DNA from: Pelagophyceae sp. CCMP2097 | Lineage: Eukaryota > Sar > Pelagophyceae | DNA length: 43,413 nucleotides | Assembly: GCA_026770575.1 (NCBI GenBank) | Contig: MU657174.1 | Span: 450,381-493,793, forward strand | Reading direction: 5' to 3' | Shown: positions 19,932 through 30,669 of the stretch, piece by piece | How positions within the stretch are numbered: position 1 is the first letter of the stretch | Layout of the letters: each line of letters opens with the position of its first letter | Notes under the pieces: generated by a model | Told to the model about the DNA's origin: nothing | The model's database searches: none | The model's input: the letters and a program-made list of their open reading frames with translations, nothing else | Program-made: the position numbers and the translations under genes

Positions 19932-20770
19932 ATGCAGTCGCCCATGAAGTCGCTGCAACCTTGGCGCGCCGGGCGCCAGGAGCACGGCCGCGTCATCTCG
20001 CAGTCCTACGACGACTGGGGCGACCGTACCGCCGACCCGCGGCCCATGGAGTCCATGCCGCCACCCCGGCCCGCGCGCAAAGAGCGCCCGTGCGTCCCGC
20101 GCCCACTTTCGCTGCGAGCGACGCGCGGCGCGGCGCCGACTTCAGGGGCGTAGGCTCACCGCGGCGGCGGCGGCTCGCAGGCGCGCCACGGACTACGCGC
20201 CGCGGGACGTTTTACTGTCGAAGCCGATGATGACGCGGTCGCCGTCGCAGGACGCAATCGACTCGCTGCGCCTCCTCAAGCGGCAGGCGCCGGCGGCGGC
20301 GGCGCCGGCCTCACCGCCGCGGAAGCGCGTCAAAGCCGCCGCGCCGCCGCCGCCGCGCTGGACCCAGCTCCTGCAGCGGCAGCGCGCGGCGGGCGCGCCG
20401 CTTGTCGAGCGCTGCGCCTCGTTTACGCGCGAGCTCAAGTCCATGTACCCGCCCGGGTCCGCCGAGTTCGGTTTGTACGTCACGCTCGTCCACACCAAGT
20501 TCGACGACCGCGACACGGTGCTCCAGCTGGTGGCGCTCCTCCGGCCGCGTAAGCCCCCGCGTTGATTGGAAAAGCCGAACGCGAAAAAGGCGGCGACGAC
20601 CCGAGTCGTGGGCGGCGCCACAGAGGCCCGACGGACTCGGGGGAGACCCGCCGTCGCCGCCGTCGTGCGCGGAAGGTGCACGGCCGTCGACCCTCGCGCC
20701 TTTAGGCAAGGACCTCCTCGACCTCTTTCTGAGCCTGCTGCCCAAGTGGTGCTTCTACTCGGCGACGTAG
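19932..20770 (+). CDS. Small protein with one Sin3-type PAH domain
   Basis: Exons 19932-20089, 20181-20548 and 20706-20770 join in frame to 196 aa. Donors are GTGCGT and GTAAGC; acceptors are CGCAG and TTTAG. The C-terminal 70 residues fit a paired amphipathic helix (PAH) domain: FTRELKSMYPP, then FGLYVTLVHTKFDDRDT, LQLVALLRP and, after the second splice, KDLLDLFLSLLP. PAH domains are the protein-docking helices of Sin3 corepressors, which normally carry several plus a histone-deacetylase-interacting region; only one is present and the protein ends there. The N-terminal half is Pro/Arg-rich and unrecognised. The first intron has an alternative acceptor at 20153 in the same phase. The start codon is tentative. 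A transcription role is inferred. Confidence 0.62.
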
Positions 20771-21081
20771 AATCGAAAAGTTCAACCCGAGCGACGCGCC
20801 GCCACATACATACGAATGCGCCCTTCTGGCCCATTGACTGATACCACCACCCTCTGATCAAAATCATGTTGCCTCACAGCAAAGGTCCATCTCATGATGG
20901 AGACCTCCTGTGCTGCATGTATTAAATTCTTTTCTTGTGCCCCACTCCAACTCCACCGCTCGCTCGGGCAGAGGCAGCGGTCCACTCTCCGGAGATCTCC
21001 CTGGAGCCAGTGGAGGGATCAAGTCCTTTTCGGCGACGTCTTGCGAGACAGCGGCCGCTCGGGTTGGCGCGTCTGGGCGCG
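20771..21081. other. Intergenic spacer, nothing recognised
   Basis: 311 bases between the PAH gene and YOS1 on the same strand. I see no gene, RNA or repeat. Confidence 0.5.
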
Positions 21082-21444
21082 ATGATGTCGCTGTGGGCGC
21101 TGCTGAAGATCGTCCTGCTCTGCACAAACGCGGTGACCATCCTGAATCGGCCGCGGTTTCTCGCGAGGTTTGAGACGAACCTGGACAACAGTATGTCTCT
21201 CAAGAGCCAAGTCGTAAACTTCGTCCTCGCGGCCCAGTACATGCGCGCGCCGCTCATCCCCGCAAGCGCCGCGTCCCGCGAGATCCAAAGCCCACGACGA
21301 AGCATGGGCGCGCCAGAGGCCGGCGACGCGGTGGTCGCGGAGAGGGCCCAGGCGCTGCGACAGCGACGCGGCCTCTCGCCCGACGTCCGGACGGCGTAGG
21401 TCAACGTGCTCGTCATCTTCGTCGGCCTGCTCTTCGGCGGCTGA
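21082..21444 (+). CDS. YOS1: YOS1/IER3IP1-like ER-Golgi transport protein
   Basis: Exons 21082-21261 and 21400-21444 give 74 aa, close to the usual 80 or so. The protein is a small two-helix membrane protein; in yeast Yos1 works with Yip1/Yif1 in ER-to-Golgi vesicle transport. Signatures: MMSLWALLKIVLLCTNAVTI, LNRPRFL, SLKSQVVNFVLAAQYMRAPL and, after splicing, VNVLVIFVGLLFGG. The family's glycine-rich middle is shortened here. The first ATG of the pair at 21082 was taken as start. The intron (21262-21399) begins GCAAGC and ends GTAG: only this GC-AG choice restores the conserved second helix in frame. Without splicing the frame runs into unrelated residues. Confidence 0.9.
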
Positions 21445-21771
21445 GGCGGCGACGCGCGGCCGTGCTCGTTTTACACAGCGCGCCGCGCGTGCCCGCGACG
21501 CCGTCGTCCTCCGACCGGCCGCCGGCCTCGCACGGTCAAGGCGCCGTGACGGCCGAGGCGCCGCCGCGGCCGCGGGCCAGCGCGCGTCCCGCGGCGCGCG
21601 CACCGATAATCGTATCACCCCCTCTAAACTGTCTCTGGTCTCTCGGCCCACGTTCCATGGGCATCGTCACAGGTCATCACAGCACGCGTGCGATGACCGG
21701 CATGCGCATCCGCATGGCCAGCCAAGGGCCGCATACCACGTGCTAAGTGTTTAATACTGATTCCTGATGCC

Positions 21772-21842
21772 GGCGGTCGGCGGCGGGGCTGCGCCGTGCC
21801 TCTGACAGGCGGTCGGCGGCGGGGCTGCGCCGTGCCTCCGGC
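21772..21842. repeat. Two-copy direct repeat downstream of the CX9C gene
   Basis: The unit GGCGGTCGGCGGCGGGG followed by CTGCGCCGTGCCT occurs at 21772 and 21808, a spacing of 36. It lies in the convergent 3' region of YOS1 and the CX9C gene. Confidence 0.8.
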
Positions 21843-21852
21843 CGGCGGCGCG

Positions 21853-22198
21853 CTAGTAAGTGTCGACCTTCCGGCTGCCGCCGCGTGAGTTTACGACCTT
21901 GTTGTGCTCGTTGGTCTTGCACTCGCCTGGCGCGGTCGAGCAGTCGACTGCACGTCGGCCGTCGCGGACGGTGCGCACGCGCGGACCACCACTTGAAAGA
22001 CGGTCCGCTTTGAAAGCCTCTGAGAAACCCCACCCGCAATGTTGGGCACGCACGCATGGCGTCGAAGAACTTTTGGCAGACTTTTTTATTGGCCGGGTTC
22101 TCCTCTTGACACTTGTAGGAAGCTTTCGCTTCCTGAATACAATCCGAAGCGTACTGCGACTGGACGTGGTACCGCTTCCCGTCGATGGACACGTTCAT
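21853..22198 (-). CDS. Twin CX9C (CHCH) mitochondrial protein, COX23/CHCHD7-like
   Basis: Exons 22198-22054 and 21926-21853 join in frame to 72 aa. Cysteines at 20, 30, 41 and 51 make two CX9C pairs (DCIQEAKASYKC and VCQKFFDAMREC), the hallmark of CHCH proteins oxidised by Mia40 in the mitochondrial intermembrane space. The YF/FF-type second helix and short length recall COX23/CHCHD7, but family assignment within CHCH proteins is uncertain. The last cysteine is supplied only after splicing of a 127-bp intron (donor GTGCGT, acceptor CCAG); the unspliced frame instead gives an unrelated tail. The ATG at 22198 is the nearest to the domain; the frame is open further upstream. Confidence 0.82.
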
Positions 22199-22605
22199 GG
22201 CGGAGGTGTCGGGGCCGCCCAACGAGGCTCGCCACACGTGACACTTGCGATCGTGAACACCGGGGCTGAACGTCGCCGAAATAAACATGCAAATGCACTC
22301 GCTTTTAAGAATCTTCTTTCGCAACGACCTCGGTCCCTGGCGCCGGTGACGGGTCGCCGCGAGGGACTCGTGGCGCCGCGTCCGCGGGGGCGCGTCCGGG
22401 CTGACGTCGGGTGACCCCGAAAAGAAAAACCGGGCGCGGAAAACCTGGAGATTCTCATCGCTTTCGGAGAGCACTTCGTGGCCATTATTTTGTTCCGGAC
22501 TTCCTCCCGCGTCGTCCGTGAGCCGTCTTTCGAAGCCCGGCCCTGAGGTGTTCTTGGAGCGTTTGCCGGCGTATCGGGTGTGCGCGCGCGCCAAGGTGTT
22601 CCAGG
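22199..22605. other. Divergent intergenic region
   Basis: 407 bases between two divergent start codons, presumably holding both promoters. I see no repeats or recognisable elements. Confidence 0.4.
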
Positions 22606-24444
22606 ATGTTCCTCCTCAAGAGCCGCCGGCCCAAGACCATTCTCGCCATTGACGAACCTACGTGGGAGAGTCCAATGCTCCCAAGACCAGTCGTGCCCCT
22701 CGACGTCATCCCGACGCGCGCGGCCGGCGTCGCAAACTGCCGCGGAGTGCCGTACGCGGGAAATTTCGCGACGCGGGCGGAAAGGCGTCTGACGCTCAAA
22801 GAAAGAGGCGTGCGGACGTTCTTCAGCCAGACCCGGCCGCCGCCGGGGCCCGGATTTCCGGGACGCGCGTGCGCTAGGCTCGAGACGTGGCTCAGCGGGT
22901 CGCTGCGGCTGCCGCCGGGGGACGACCTCAGCGCCGTCGTGGCCGCGCTGCGCGTGCGTTACTGCCTTTCCGGGCCGTATATTCGCGTCAGGGGGTCGTG
23001 GCCTTCTTTTACGCGTTTACGCGTCTCCGTCGCGTTTCCCGAAGCTTGCACCTTTAGGCGCGGGGCATCACGCGGCCCATGCAGCTCGGGTCGCTGTCGA
23101 GCACGATGCTGGTGGCGGTCGGCATTGGGAACAGTTACCATGGCCTCTTTTACGCCGCGCTCGCGCGCATCCGCGCGTCGGAGCAGCCGCACGCCGCGCT
23201 CGTGCCCTGGAAACTCCACCAGGGCATCGACTGGCGATATGGCGCCGAAGAGCTTTTGCAGGCTGTTTGGACCCGCGCCGGGAGCGGCAAACCAGCAACG
23301 ACGGATGGAGCGCAAACGCCGGGGGGCACAGCCGTGCGATCGGTCGAGCGCCGGCATAGGTCTCGACGCGCCTGGCGTCCATCGAGGTCGTCTGCTCTTC
23401 CGTGGCGGTCGTGCAGCTCGTGCTCACGTGGCACGTGGTTGAGGCCGTAGACGAGGGCCACTGCATCCGCCGCGTCGTCCGCAGGTACCCGGACGAAGAC
23501 TTTTGGTGCGTGCTTGCTGAAGCGGACCCCCCTACGTTGCCTCTGCAAGAAAGTGACTGGCCCCTTTTTGTAGCGGCGAGATTTTGCGGCGCACGATGCG
23601 GCTCGAGATCGGCGAGCACGTGTGCGCGATGAAGTGCGGCTACGAAACCGGCGCGGGCGGCTTGCAGACGTGGGCGAATTCGAGGCCAACGAACGTCTCG
23701 AGACTCGTCTCGGTGAGCGTGGTCACGTCCAAGCGGCGGCGGCACGGCGTCGCAGTGCGCGCGGCCAAGTACGAGCGCCTCGCGCCGAGGACGTACGAGG
23801 TGCTGCGGCCGCCGGCGTCGGCGCCGCAGATGGGACTGGTCGCTCTCGAAGTCCGGTCCTCGGGCAAGGCAGCGCCGCTCTCCGGCCTGCGCGGCGTCTT
23901 CGCGCCCGTGCGCGCCTGCGCTTATGCAGCGGGCGCCGAGGCGGCCGCCGTGGCGACGGTGCGCGACTCGGCGTCGCCGCAGGAGTTTGGCGAGGTGCTG
24001 CAACAAGATTCCGCATCGCGCCAGCCGCGCAACCCCTACACCGGCGGCCGCATGGAAGGCGTCGCGGACCCCTGGCTCGCGGCGGACATGGGCGCCACGC
24101 CCAGAGCGGATGCGGTGGCGTCGGGGCCCTACGCGCGCGCGGCGGCGCGGTTTCGCGACACGCCAAATTACACGTACGAAATCGCTGAGGCCCAGCCGGC
24201 CTCCTTCTTCGACGCCGGCGTCCGCCTCGTCCCTTTGGCGGCCGCCGAGGCCGTCGACCCGCGGCGCCACGCGCTCCTCCTGCGCGCGCACTGGCCGGCA
24301 GTCCCGACGACGCCCGTGGCCAACGCCGTCTTCGTCCGCGCCATCGGGTCCCTGCGCCGCGGCAACCGCCGCGACGTCTACCAGGAGGGCGTCCAGCGCG
24401 CCCCCGCGAGCACCGCCTTCGCCCACGTGGCCGTCCAGCAGTGA
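22606..24444 (+). CDS. Four-exon gene of unrecognised family
   Basis: Exons 22606-22953, 23058-23264, 23360-23505 and 23574-24444 join in frame to 523 aa. Donors are GTGCGT, GTTTGG and GTGCGT; acceptors are TTTAG, CATAG and TTTTGTAG. Recurring local splice signals and consistent phases support the model, although the second donor is weak. I do not recognise the protein. Visible features: a basic N-terminus with IDEPTWESP; STMLVAVGIGNSYHGLFYAA and VVCSSVAVVQLVLTWHVVEA, two hydrophobic stretches that could be buried helices; a Cys pair in HVCAMKCGYETG; and a long Ala/Arg-rich C-terminal half. The start codon may not be the true one. It converges on XRN2 with 335 bp between stop codons. Confidence 0.55.
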
Positions 24445-24779
24445 GACCCGTAAAACATCCGGGATCCCAGGATGCGACCCGGCATTGATCCCCATTTCCC
24501 GGCCACCGAGTTGCCCCGCACCGAGGGCCGGCACGCGGAGACAACCTGCGAGCATCCCAAAGACATTGCTCCATCAACCCTCTTTCGGGGACAGGGCTCG
24601 GCTTGCGGCCTGGTTGCGAAGCGACGGGGCTAACTGGAGATACTACGGGCCCGGCTCTGGGCAGCCACTGCGCGCGTTTCTCGACGGGGAGTGACGGGTT
24701 GTACAAAGAGGCCGCTGGCTGGGCTTAGGGTTTGGGGCTCTGGGCGGTTCGGAGCGGTTCGGAGCGATGCCTTTTGGAG
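24445..24779. other. Convergent intergenic spacer, nothing recognised
   Basis: Shared 3' region of the unknown gene and XRN2. A short GGTTCGGAGCGGTTCGGAGC doublet lies at about 24748-24767. No gene or RNA is supported. Confidence 0.5.
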
Positions 24780-27700
24780 CTAGTACCGCCGCTGGGGCTG
24801 ACTCTGCTGCTGCCGCTTCTGCTCCAGAGCTTTCGCGATCTGCTGCTGCAGGAACTCGCTCGACGTTTGCGCCGGCGGCCGCGGGCCCGGCGCGAAATGT
24901 TGGTGCTGCTGCGGCGGCGGCGGCTGCGCGTGGAAGGAATGCCGCGGAGGCTCGTAGGCCGGCGCGTGGAACGAATGCCGCGGCGGCGGCGCGTCGCCGG
25001 GGTGGCCAAAGGCGTGGCGCTGCTGCTGCGGCGCGTAGCCCGGCGGCTGGGCGTACTGTTGCTGCAGGAGCGGGTGCTGCTGCTGCAGGAGCGGGTGCTG
25101 GCCCCACTGCTGCTGCTGCGACTGCTGCTGTTGCTGCTGCGGGTAGCCGCGCGGCGGGCCGCGACGGTCGCCGTGCTGCTGCTGCTGCTCAAGGCGCTGG
25201 ACCTTTTGCGGGTGCATTCTGGGCTCGTTGCTGCCCCAGCCGCGGTTCTCGGAAAAGCCCGTGGAGCCCCAGCTCCGCTTGGGTTGCAGCAGCAGCGCCG
25301 CCATCGCCGGCGACGTGCCGTTGCCGCCCTGGTTCAGGCGGCTCAAATCGTCGTTGTGCGAGGCCAGGCCGAGCTCGGCGACCATGGGCGTCCCGCGCGG
25401 GCCCAATCGAGGCGGCGGCCGCGGCTGCTGCTGATCCCGGCCCTCCAAGACGCCGCGCTTTTCGCGCGCGCCGGGCAGGAGCACGCTGCGGTGCGGCCGC
25501 CTTGAAGGCGGGTCGAGGAGCGTCGCCGACGCGCAGCGGCAGCGCTCAATGTCCTGGAGACCGGGCGACGATTCCGGCGCTTCCACGAGCGTGCCGACGT
25601 CGACTCTGCGGTCATCGTCCGCGCGCTGCACCACGCCCGCGATGTACGTCGGCGCCGCTGTCGCGCGGTCGGGGGCGGCGAGGAGCGGCGCCAGCGCGTG
25701 GCCGCCCGGGGCGAAGAGGAGGGGCGCGGTTTTCACGTCCGCCCTGGCGAGGTCGACGTCGGCATCGGCATCGTACAACGGCTCGCGCGCCTTCATCACG
25801 TCCAACAGTTTTTGCACGTCGACGAAGGGCAGCAGGACGACGTGGAGCCAGGGCATGGCCTTTCCGTTTGGGTCGACGTCGACCTTTGAATGGTAAAAAT
25901 GTCTCAGAGGCGAATCTAAATCGTTGATCAGCTCGCGGCACTTCAAAGGCATAGCGTGCGCCGACTCGGCGGGGAGCACGGCCATGAGCTGCTGCAACGG
26001 CGTGAACGGTTTCGAGACGTCGGCTCCAAAGATGTCCGACTGCTTGGCGTCCTCTCCGAGCGTGTCAATGTGCTGTGCTAAATCCGAGGCAAAGGGCGCG
26101 TAGTGGAAGGGAAAGAACCAGGACCAGGAGACGCAGCCGACGTAGTAGTAGCGGAGGACCCATTCGAGGCCTGCGATGTATTGGACCATAAGCTTGGTCA
26201 TACCCCCGTTCCCTTGGATGTCCTCCTTTTTAAACTCGGAACCGTAGTAGCGGCCCTTCCAGCCGTCCTCGCCGAGGCGCAAGTCGTCTACAAACTCTTC
26301 CGAGCACTTGTCGAGCTCTAAAGTCCGCCGTTCCTTGAGAGCACGCTTCACCGCCTCGTCATCTTTCGACGAGTCGCGCGCCTGCGCCTCCACAATGACC
26401 GGCGGAGCCGGAGCGGGCGGCTCCTTGCCCATCAGCTTGTACTTCAACGCCTCTGCGGCGGACGCGTTGGCGACGTCTCGCGAGTCGGCCACACTTTGAG
26501 GCGCGACGGCCTCGGCCCCCCTCGCCTTGAGGCCATCCGCGGCTCGCTTCTTGTACTGGCGGTCGCGGTCGCGTCTTTGCTTGTCGTCGACCTCGCTGCG
26601 CCGGCGCCGCTGGAAGATTTCGTCCTCGACGCGCCCCACGTCGCAGAGCATCTTCCCGAGCCGGTCCATGTCGATGCGGCCCCCTTCGCGTGTCATGTAG
26701 CCGCCCAGTCGAGGCAGCGCCGCCTTGTAGACGTTTAAGAGCATGTCCAGCGCCCCCTCTCGGATGTCGAGGGAGGGGAGGTGCGGAAGAAAGTCGTTGC
26801 CGACGAAGAAACAGAGGAAGACGAAGTCGTCGATCACACGCTCAAAGTCAAAGTCAAACTTCTTCTGCGGCTCGCCCGCCGCGTCGAGCAACGCGTTGCG
26901 CGTCTTCAGCGAGAAGTCGATGGATGCGAATTCGACAGCCAAATATTCGCGCAGCGTCGACACTCTCAAAATCTGGAGTTTTTTATTGTAGACCCAACTC
27001 TTCTGCTTCTTGCCGCCGCCGCCGCTGCGCAGCATCGCCGCGTGCGCCTCGCGCGTCCGCTTCGTCTCCTCCTCGTACTGCTTTGCGGCTCTCCCAAACA
27101 GCACCTCTTCGCGCAAGATTGAAAAGTCCGCCTCGTGCGTCGCTAAAGCAAGCATGATCAAGTCCGCGTCGAGGCCGTGCAAGACGTGCCTCGTGTTCGG
27201 GTCGTAGTCCGGGACGTGCCTCAAATCGCGGACAAAGGCCATGATCTTGTGCTCACCCTCGCCGGGTACGGTGGCGTCGGAGATGATCACGGCGCACCGA
27301 TCCCAGTACTTGCGCGACGCCGGCGCGCAGTCCGCGTCGCAGTCGAAGACGCCGTGCTGCCGCGCCGCCACGCCGTGCCGGATGTGCGCCGAGAGGCGCT
27401 GCATGAACGACGTGCCCGGCGTGATCACGTTAGAGTCCCACGCAGCCGTGCGCGCGGGGCCCTTTGCCGCGCCGGTGAGCTCGCTCCGAACCTGATCCTC
27501 CATCTCCTGCTTCTCCGCGGCCTCCTTGGCCGCCTTCCATCGCCGCGCGCGCTGCTGGTTCATCTTGGCGCGCGGCGCGACGCCGTCAATGGCCAGGTAG
27601 ATTAGCGTCGTCGGGCGAGTCACCGCCACGAGGCGGTCCACGTACGCCAAAAGGTCGTTGAACATGACTTCCTCCGACTCGGGCGCGCCGCCTAGAACAA

Positions 27701-27974
27701 CAGGCGTCCGGCTGCCGCCACAGACGCTCCCCGCGCAGCGCCACGCACGGTCCTCGGGGTGCGCGCAGGGGTGAATCACGCCGTTCATGTCGACGTAGAG
27801 ATGGTCGCACTCGGCCTGCGTCTCCGTGGAGTCATCCTGGTCCGCCTCGGGGTCGTGGACCGGCGAGATGGACTTTGGGTACTTCTCCGAGAGCCAGCGG
27901 AAAAACGCGGGGACACCCTACGACCGGCGTTCGCGCGCGGGGAACGCAAAGCGCGCAAGGGCGGGGCGCACCAT
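24780..27974 (-). CDS. XRN2: 5'-3' exoribonuclease XRN2/Rat1
   Basis: Exons 27974-27972, 27917-27749 and 27691-24780 join in frame to 1027 aa, the usual XRN2 size. The enzyme degrades 5'-monophosphorylated RNA in the nucleus and helps terminate RNA polymerase II. Signatures: GVPAFFRWLSEKYPKSISPV, MNGVIHPCAHPEDR, DGVAPRAKMNQQR, VPGEGEHKIM, HGLDADLIML, FFVGNDFLPHLPSLDIREGA, and SWFFPFHYAPFASD. Acidic active-site residues appear intact. Intron 1 falls directly after the start codon (donor GTGCGC). Intron 2 (57 bp, donor GTGCGT) is a multiple of three, so the unspliced frame stays open but would insert 19 foreign residues into the PEDR-PESEE join. The C-terminal about 200 residues are Gln/Pro/His-rich and low complexity. 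XRN1 is excluded by length and domain content. Confidence 0.95.
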
Positions 27975-29104
27975 CGGCCCGCGGGGCGCGCAAACGCGCG
28001 ACTAACGGGGGCGGGAGAGCGCGCGTCGCAAGGCACTAGCGATAATCGCTTAAAAATGCGGGCGCTCTCCTGGGCAGTGGTCCTCTGGAGCTCCAACGGG
28101 AGGCCCGTCGAAGCGCCGACAGGCCCGGCGGACACTCCGTGCCGCTCCCTGGGCTCCCTCGCAGGGCTCGCGAGCGGAGCTCGACGTTGCGTCTCTTGTC
28201 CGCTGTGCTTCTTTTGGATTTCGTTTCGGTCCCCGCGGTCGTCGGCGCGCCGCCCGGGCCCACGGCTCCGCGATGGAAAGACGGAGCGCGACGCACGCCG
28301 AGGCGACGAGGTGCTTCTCCACGCGTCTTGCTTTCTCTGCCAGAGACTCTGGGTACCCAGGTGACGCCGCCGAGGCGGCGCCCTGGCGGAGCCGGCGCGA
28401 GGCGCACCAACGCCTCTCATGCTCGGGAGCGCTGCCCTCGTTAAAAACGAGTCGGTCGCCGCGCAGTAGTGTGGCCACGCATCGTGCGCCGTTTCTTCCC
28501 GCGCAGAGACGTCACTCGTCTAGACGTCTGAGCGATGCGGAAGAGATTTCACGATCCATTTCGAGATGCCACGACGAGGCGGCTCGCATCCCCGTAAGGC
28601 GCGCATCTGTCGCGGAAAAGAGGCTTCGTTCAACCAAAAAGCCTCTTTGCAACAAAAAAGGGGCGTCGACGGCTCATAGTCGTGCTGATAGAAGAACCGG
28701 TTCTTGAGCTACCGGGGGCGAGCGTACGGGCGGCCTCCACTTCCGTGTGTGATCCAAGGCCACACGCACCTCGGGTGTCGAGCGACGCCTCTTTTACATT
28801 TTTGCAGCCCGAATGTCGATGCGAGGGCTCCCGCCGCGCCCGGGCGGCGCGCCCTCCCCGAGGGCCTCGGAACCGCCGCCGAATTCGTCGACAAAAAAGT
28901 CGGAAAGAAAACGACGGAGCGACACGTCCTCGCGAAAACAATTCAACACACGCTGTCCGGCTTAAATTTGCCGGTTGACTCGCCAGACGTCGAGGGCGCG
29001 GCTCAACGGCCGGGCCCGTCGGCGCGCGAGATCCCCGCGCAGCAGACGTTGCCGGCGGCGCTTCGCGAATTTCCATCCAGAGACGCTTTTCAAAGCACGT
29101 CAGG
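27975..29104. other. Divergent intergenic region, no supported gene
   Basis: Contains the promoters of XRN2 and the 29105 gene. Visible structure: a 14-base perfect palindrome AAGAACCGGTTCTT at 28692-28705, and a 10-base inverted repeat AAAGAGGCTT / AAGCCTCTTT at 28617-28626 and 28639-28648 with a 12-base loop. Open frames here are Arg/Ala-rich and unconvincing. Confidence 0.45.
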
Positions 29105-30465
29105 ATGATGGACGTCTCGGAAGCCCCCCAAGTGGCGCGGCCGGACCCGGACCGCGCCGCCTCGCCGACGAGCTCGATGGACGTCGACGCGGCCGCCCAG
29201 AACCTGCCGCTCCACGAGGCCACCGGCGCGCGGCCGGCCGGCGGCGACGGCGCGCTGCCGACGCGCGCAGATGCCATCGCGGCCGTGGCGCGCGACGAGG
29301 CCATGGCGTCCGCCGAGACGGCACCGCCCGCGGGCTTCCCCGTGGTGCCGTGGCCCGCGGGCGCGGGCGCGCCTGCCGGCGCGCCGTACGCGGAAGCGTC
29401 GGACGAGGAAGGTTCGGACGCGGGCGACTTTGACGCGCGGCGTCTGAGCTACGCCAAGCGGCGGAACCGCGGCTACGGCGGCACCGAAGCCGAGCGCGCC
29501 GCGCGCAAGGCCGCCACGGCGCTCCGCCTCTCGGAGCGGCGCAAGGCGAACCGCGAGATCGAAAACGCAAAGCGCAAGGCGCGGCGCCACGCGGCGTCGG
29601 CGCGCGCAAGGGCCGACAAGGACCTCGGACCGGAGGCGCCGGCCGAGGCGCCCGCCGCAAACGACGCGGAGCCGATCGAGGAATGCGCCGGCGGCGACGC
29701 GGCGCCCGCCGAGGTGGCGCCCACTGAGGTGGCGGCCGTCGAGGCGGCGGCCAGCGAGGCGGTGCCCGTCACCGAGACGCCCGCCGCTGACGCCGCGGGC
29801 TACTCGAGCTCGGACACGGACCCGTCCGTGTCGCCGGCGCTCCGGCCGACGGACGACAACGCGGGACCGACGGACGCCGACAAGCTCGCCTTTGACGCCG
29901 ACAAGCAGGCCGCCCGCGAGAAGCGCGGCTACGGCGGTGAGCTGCGCGGTGCTGCGAGGCGCAGTGCACGACGCGCCACCGCGCCGCCCGTAGGCACGCC
30001 ATCGGAGAGAGCGGCGCGGCGCGCGGCGACGGACCTGCGGCGCGCGGACCGGCGGCGCGCGAATCGCGAGGAGGAAAACGCCAAGAGGCGCGCGCGCAGG
30101 CACCTCGTAAGACCAAGCCGCTCGACGAGGGTTTTTGCGATTGTCCGCGGTAGGCGGCGAACCGCGCCGCGGCGGCGGCGCTCGTCGGCCTCCGCGGCTT
30201 CGCGGCGCCGTCGTCGGCAGACGAGTCGCTGCCCTCGTCGCGCGCGGCGTCGCCGGCCGGGTCGCGCGCGAACTCTGCGCCGTCGTCTCCTCGGTCGCCG
30301 ACGCCGCCGCTCACGCCGCCGTCGGAGATGGCCGAGCCGCTCGCGGAAACGCTCGCGCCGCCACTGCAGCTGCTGGCAGAACCGCTGGCAGAACCGCTCG
30401 CGGCGCCGCTCGCGGCCTGCGGCGCGGCCGACGCCGGCGCACCGATTAATACGACCATGGAATAG
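29105..30465 (+). CDS. Acidic/Ser-rich protein with two basic RGYGG-ERAAR modules
   Basis: Exons 29105-29936, 29994-30106 and 30154-30465 join in frame to 418 aa (donors GTGAGC, GTAAGA; acceptors GTAG, GTAG). Two copies of an about 44-residue basic module lie at about 119-162 and 272-315. Shared positions include RGYGGT, then ERAAR, AAT, LR, RR, ANRE and ENAKR followed by ARRH. The second copy becomes complete only after intron 1 is removed, which supports the splice. Between and around the modules are acidic, Ala/Pro-rich linkers, and the C-terminus is Ser/Pro-rich ending INTTME. I do not know this family. The NRE..A.R pattern is loosely like a bZIP basic region, but no leucine zipper follows. 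Nuclear nucleic-acid binding is a guess from composition. Confidence 0.65.
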
Positions 30466-30669
30466 AAGAGACGTCCACCTGTGACACCTGCCCCGACCAT
30501 ATATATACTAAGCAACGTGACTGACACCCTCACGCGTGGCCGGAGCATCCTTGAGTGTCCTCTTTAAAGGCCCTCGAGGGGTAGCGGCGCCGGCGCGGCG
30601 CGTGCGAACGACGCGCTGCGCGGCGCCGGCCGTGGCGAGCCAGAGTGGTGCCCGCGGCGTGGTCCTGCA

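Noticed and set aside
29105..30484. Unspliced 459-codon frame as the product of the 29105 gene
   Set aside because: It interrupts the second basic module with 19 foreign residues and ends in an Arg-rich tail; splicing restores the module and gives a normal Ser/Pro-rich C-terminus.
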